Positions 62,729-64,000 of a stretch of 64,000 nt of DNA are shown here, piece by piece. The notes under the pieces are model-generated. The model did not search any database, was not told the origin of the DNA, and saw only the letters and a program-made list of their open reading frames with translations. The DNA is taken from positions 1 to 64,000 of the forward strand of contig CAYNHF010000028.1 of the NCBI GenBank assembly GCA_964397045.1, written 5' to 3'. The position numbers were made by a program, and so were the translations under genes. The DNA comes from CAYNHF01 sp964397045. GTDB taxonomy: Bacteria > Actinomycetota > Acidimicrobiia > Spongiisociales > UBA5794. The number at the start of each line of letters is the position of its first letter. Position 1 is the first letter of the stretch.

Positions 62729-62798
62729 GCCCTCCCAGACCCGCACACGCAGATGGCGCACCTCCGGGTACGCCATCTCGCGTATCGGCTGCGTCGTA

Positions 62799-62857
62799 CT
62801 TGCGTCCCACAACGGGTTAGACACGACCACCCGACGCAAGAACCGCAAGCGTCGGCG
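62799..62857. repeat. Palindromic element, copy C
   Basis: Arms CTTGCGTCCC (62799-62808) and CCGACGCAAG (62831-62840), again 42 bp end to end, followed by a tail related to that of copies A and B. It runs up against the -10 box of the methyltransferase gene. Confidence 0.55.
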
Positions 62858-62858
62858 T

Positions 62859-62864
62859 TACGCT
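62859..62864 (+). promoter_or_regulatory. Leaderless -10 box for the methyltransferase gene
   Basis: TACGCT, 6 nt before the GTG at 62871. Confidence 0.6.
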
Positions 62865-62870
62865 GACGCG

Positions 62871-63524
62871 GTGACCGAGTGCCCCGACTACATCCAGATC
62901 AACCGGACGTCTTGGGATGCCAAAGCCGACGAGTACGCCGGCTACGCCTTACACCAGTGGTCGGGCGAACCCGCCTGGGGAATCTTCTCGGTGCCTGATG
63001 CCGAGGTCGGGGTGCTGCCGGACGATCTCGTGGGGAAGCAGGTGCTCGACGCCGGTTGCGGCACGGGCTACGTATCTGCCTGGATGGCGCGCCGCGGGGC
63101 AAACCCGGTCGGTGTCGACAACTCTCCTCGACAACTCGCCACTGCGGCCCGTTTCCAGGACCGCTACGACCTGCAGTTCCCTCTCATACTCGGCATCGCG
63201 GAAGAACTGCCGTTTCGCGACGAAACGTTCGACGTCGTCATCTCAGAGTACGGAGCCTCCCTGTGGTCCGACCCATACCGATGGATCCCCGAAGCGTCCC
63301 GGGTGTTGCGCCCGGGTGGCGAGTTGGTGATCCTGTCCAGCACGTTGTTCGTCACTATGTTCGTCTTCGATGACGAGACCATCCCCGCGGACCGCACCCT
63401 GAAACGTGACTATTTCGGAGCACACAGTCAGCAGGGCCGGATGACCCCGGAGTGGAGTTCCACCTCACCCATGGAGACTGGTTCAAGACCCTTCACGGCA
63501 ATCAATTCGACATTACCGACCTGA
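62871..63524 (+). CDS. Class I SAM-dependent methyltransferase, 3' end frameshifted
   Basis: GTG start chosen for its leaderless -10; the frame runs to 63524. SAM motif I is VLDAGCGTGYVSAWMARRG near residue 50, with GVDNS after it and ELPFRDETFDVVISEYG as motif II. After about residue 193 (near 63447) the frame turns into an unlikely Ser/Thr-rich tail, while another frame carries the proper C-terminal part on to 63634. A single missing base between 63440 and 63452 explains this. It may be a real mutation or a sequence error. Methyl acceptor unknown. Confidence 0.7.
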   Translation: MTECPDYIQINRTSWDAKADEYAGYALHQWSGEPAWGIFSVPDAEVGVLPDDLVGKQVLDAGCGTGYVSAWMARRGANPVGVDNSPRQLATAARFQDRYDLQFPLILGIAEELPFRDETFDVVISEYGASLWSDPYRWIPEASRVLRPGGELVILSSTLFVTMFVFDDETIPADRTLKRDYFGAHSQQGRMTPEWSSTSPMETGSRPFTAINSTLPT

Positions 63525-63634
63525 TCGAGATCCAACCCGGGCCGGCCGCAGCTACCACCTACCCCTGGGTGACGCTCGAGTGGGCACGGTGCTGGCCTAT
63601 CGAGGAAGTGTGGAAGGCCAGAAAACGAGGATGA
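63449..63634 (+). pseudogene. Displaced C-terminal part of the methyltransferase
   Basis: Open in another frame: VEFHLTHGDWFKTLHGNQFD, then IEIQPGP and YPWVTLEWARCWPIEEVWKARK, a C-terminal pattern common in SAM-dependent methyltransferases of this type. With one base restored, the joined protein would be 254 residues (765 bases with the stop). Confidence 0.6.
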
Positions 63635-63695
63635 GCAGAGCCGATAGTGCTGTGACGCCACGCAGACCGACGGCTCGCGTCGCGTCCACCGATCG

Positions 63696-64000
63696 ATGGG
63701 CTTCTCGCGCGTGACAGAGCCGCAAGCACCCGCATCCGAAAACAACGCCCGTGCCTACGCGGTTCTGGCCGTGCTCTCTGCCGCGATGTTCGTGTACGTC
63801 ATCGACACAACGCTGATGAACGTCTCGATCTCGGCACTGGTGGAGGATTTGGGAACCACAGTTGGCGCCGTCCAGGGTGCCATCACCCTCTACACGCTGA
63901 CAATGGCAGCGTTCATGCTGACCGGCGGAAAGCTGGGAGACATCTGGGGCTCCAAGCGGGCGTTCCGTATCGGGCTCATCATCTACGCCCTCGGGACCAC
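63696..64000 (+). CDS. MFS transporter (DHA2-like), cut by window edge
   Basis: The N-terminal 100 residues are visible. After a polar start come ARAYAVLAVLSAAMFVYVIDTTLMNV (first helix and the DHA2 motif D1-like VIDTTLMNVS), then GAITLYTLTMAAFMLTGGKLGDIWGSKRAF, with motif A (GKLGDIWGSKR). Drug/proton antiporters of the 14-helix group share this pattern. ATG at 63696 is used; GTG at 63711 is a plausible alternative. Neither has a good ribosome site. Confidence 0.85.
   Translation, partial: MGFSRVTEPQAPASENNARAYAVLAVLSAAMFVYVIDTTLMNVSISALVEDLGTTVGAVQGAITLYTLTMAAFMLTGGKLGDIWGSKRAFRIGLIIYALGT

Noticed and set aside
1..64000. tRNA, rRNA, CRISPR, IS element or prophage
   Set aside because: No T-arm consensus with CCA end, no regularly spaced repeats with spacers, no transposase, integrase or terminal inverted repeats seen by reading.

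Overview
The window is gene-dense, high-GC DNA with short intergenic gaps and frequent GTG/TTG starts. The gene content points to an actinobacterium: acyl-ACP desaturase, LCP protein, PAC2 protein, a BTAD-type regulator, a HisA-like protein, lipoproteins and wall hydrolases with Thr-rich linkers, and many promoters of the leaderless TANNNT type placed 6-7 nt before the start codon. Acidimicrobiia or a related deep lineage is my inference; no rRNA or other decisive marker is present. I found no tRNA, rRNA, CRISPR array, insertion sequence or prophage, so this looks like an ordinary chromosomal segment.

Layout. 1-7.1 kb (mostly minus strand): homoserine kinase (cut by the left edge), NAD(P)H-hydrate epimerase, DNA polymerase IV, a glyoxalase-fold protein, two tandem paralogous lipoproteins behind a 59-residue membrane protein, a ceramidase-like membrane protein and another lipoprotein. 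7.1-15.4 kb: PAC2 protein, HisA-like isomerase, APH-type kinase, M13 metallopeptidase, aminotransferase, alpha/beta hydrolase and a class V aminotransferase-like protein. 15.5-18.7 kb: RRM RNA-binding protein, IF-1 with a terminator, TypA/BipA and a lipoprotein. 18.7-29.9 kb: envelope and lipid genes (membrane protein, acyl-ACP desaturase, LCP protein, MFS exporter, small zincin, PlsC acyltransferase, LemA plus DUF2207, HdeD-DUF389 fusion). 30-43.5 kb: two tandem transglycosylase-like proteins, DUF4404, LarA-like protein, hydrolase, ABC exporter, DUF885 peptidase-like lipoprotein, cyclopropane synthase, aldo/keto reductase and a NarL-type two-component pair. 43.5-53.4 kb: small hypothetical, esterase, Tat-lipoprotein beta-lactamase-fold hydrolase, ABC-F protein, DUF3054, and two class III nucleotide cyclases in tandem, the first fused to zinc ribbons and an NTPase. 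53.5-64 kb: FabH-like synthase, a 31-residue secreted peptide gene, a 1261-residue BTAD/NTPase/TPR/HTH regulator, thioredoxin-fold protein, helical protein, GH1 beta-glucosidase, DUF1269 protein, a methyltransferase with a frameshifted 3' end, and an MFS transporter cut by the right edge.

How it fits together. Most genes are single units or short operons rather than one pathway. A loose theme is the cell envelope: fatty-acid desaturation, cyclopropanation, phosphatidate synthesis, LCP attachment of wall polymers and wall lysis. A second theme is signalling through large multidomain proteins (two cyclases, a two-component pair, the BTAD regulator). The most interesting observations are a 42-bp palindromic repeat element found three times, the tiny secreted peptide gene with repeated hairpin motifs beside the two-headed regulator, the lipoprotein duplication module, and a HisA-like protein whose usual catalytic aspartate is asparagine.
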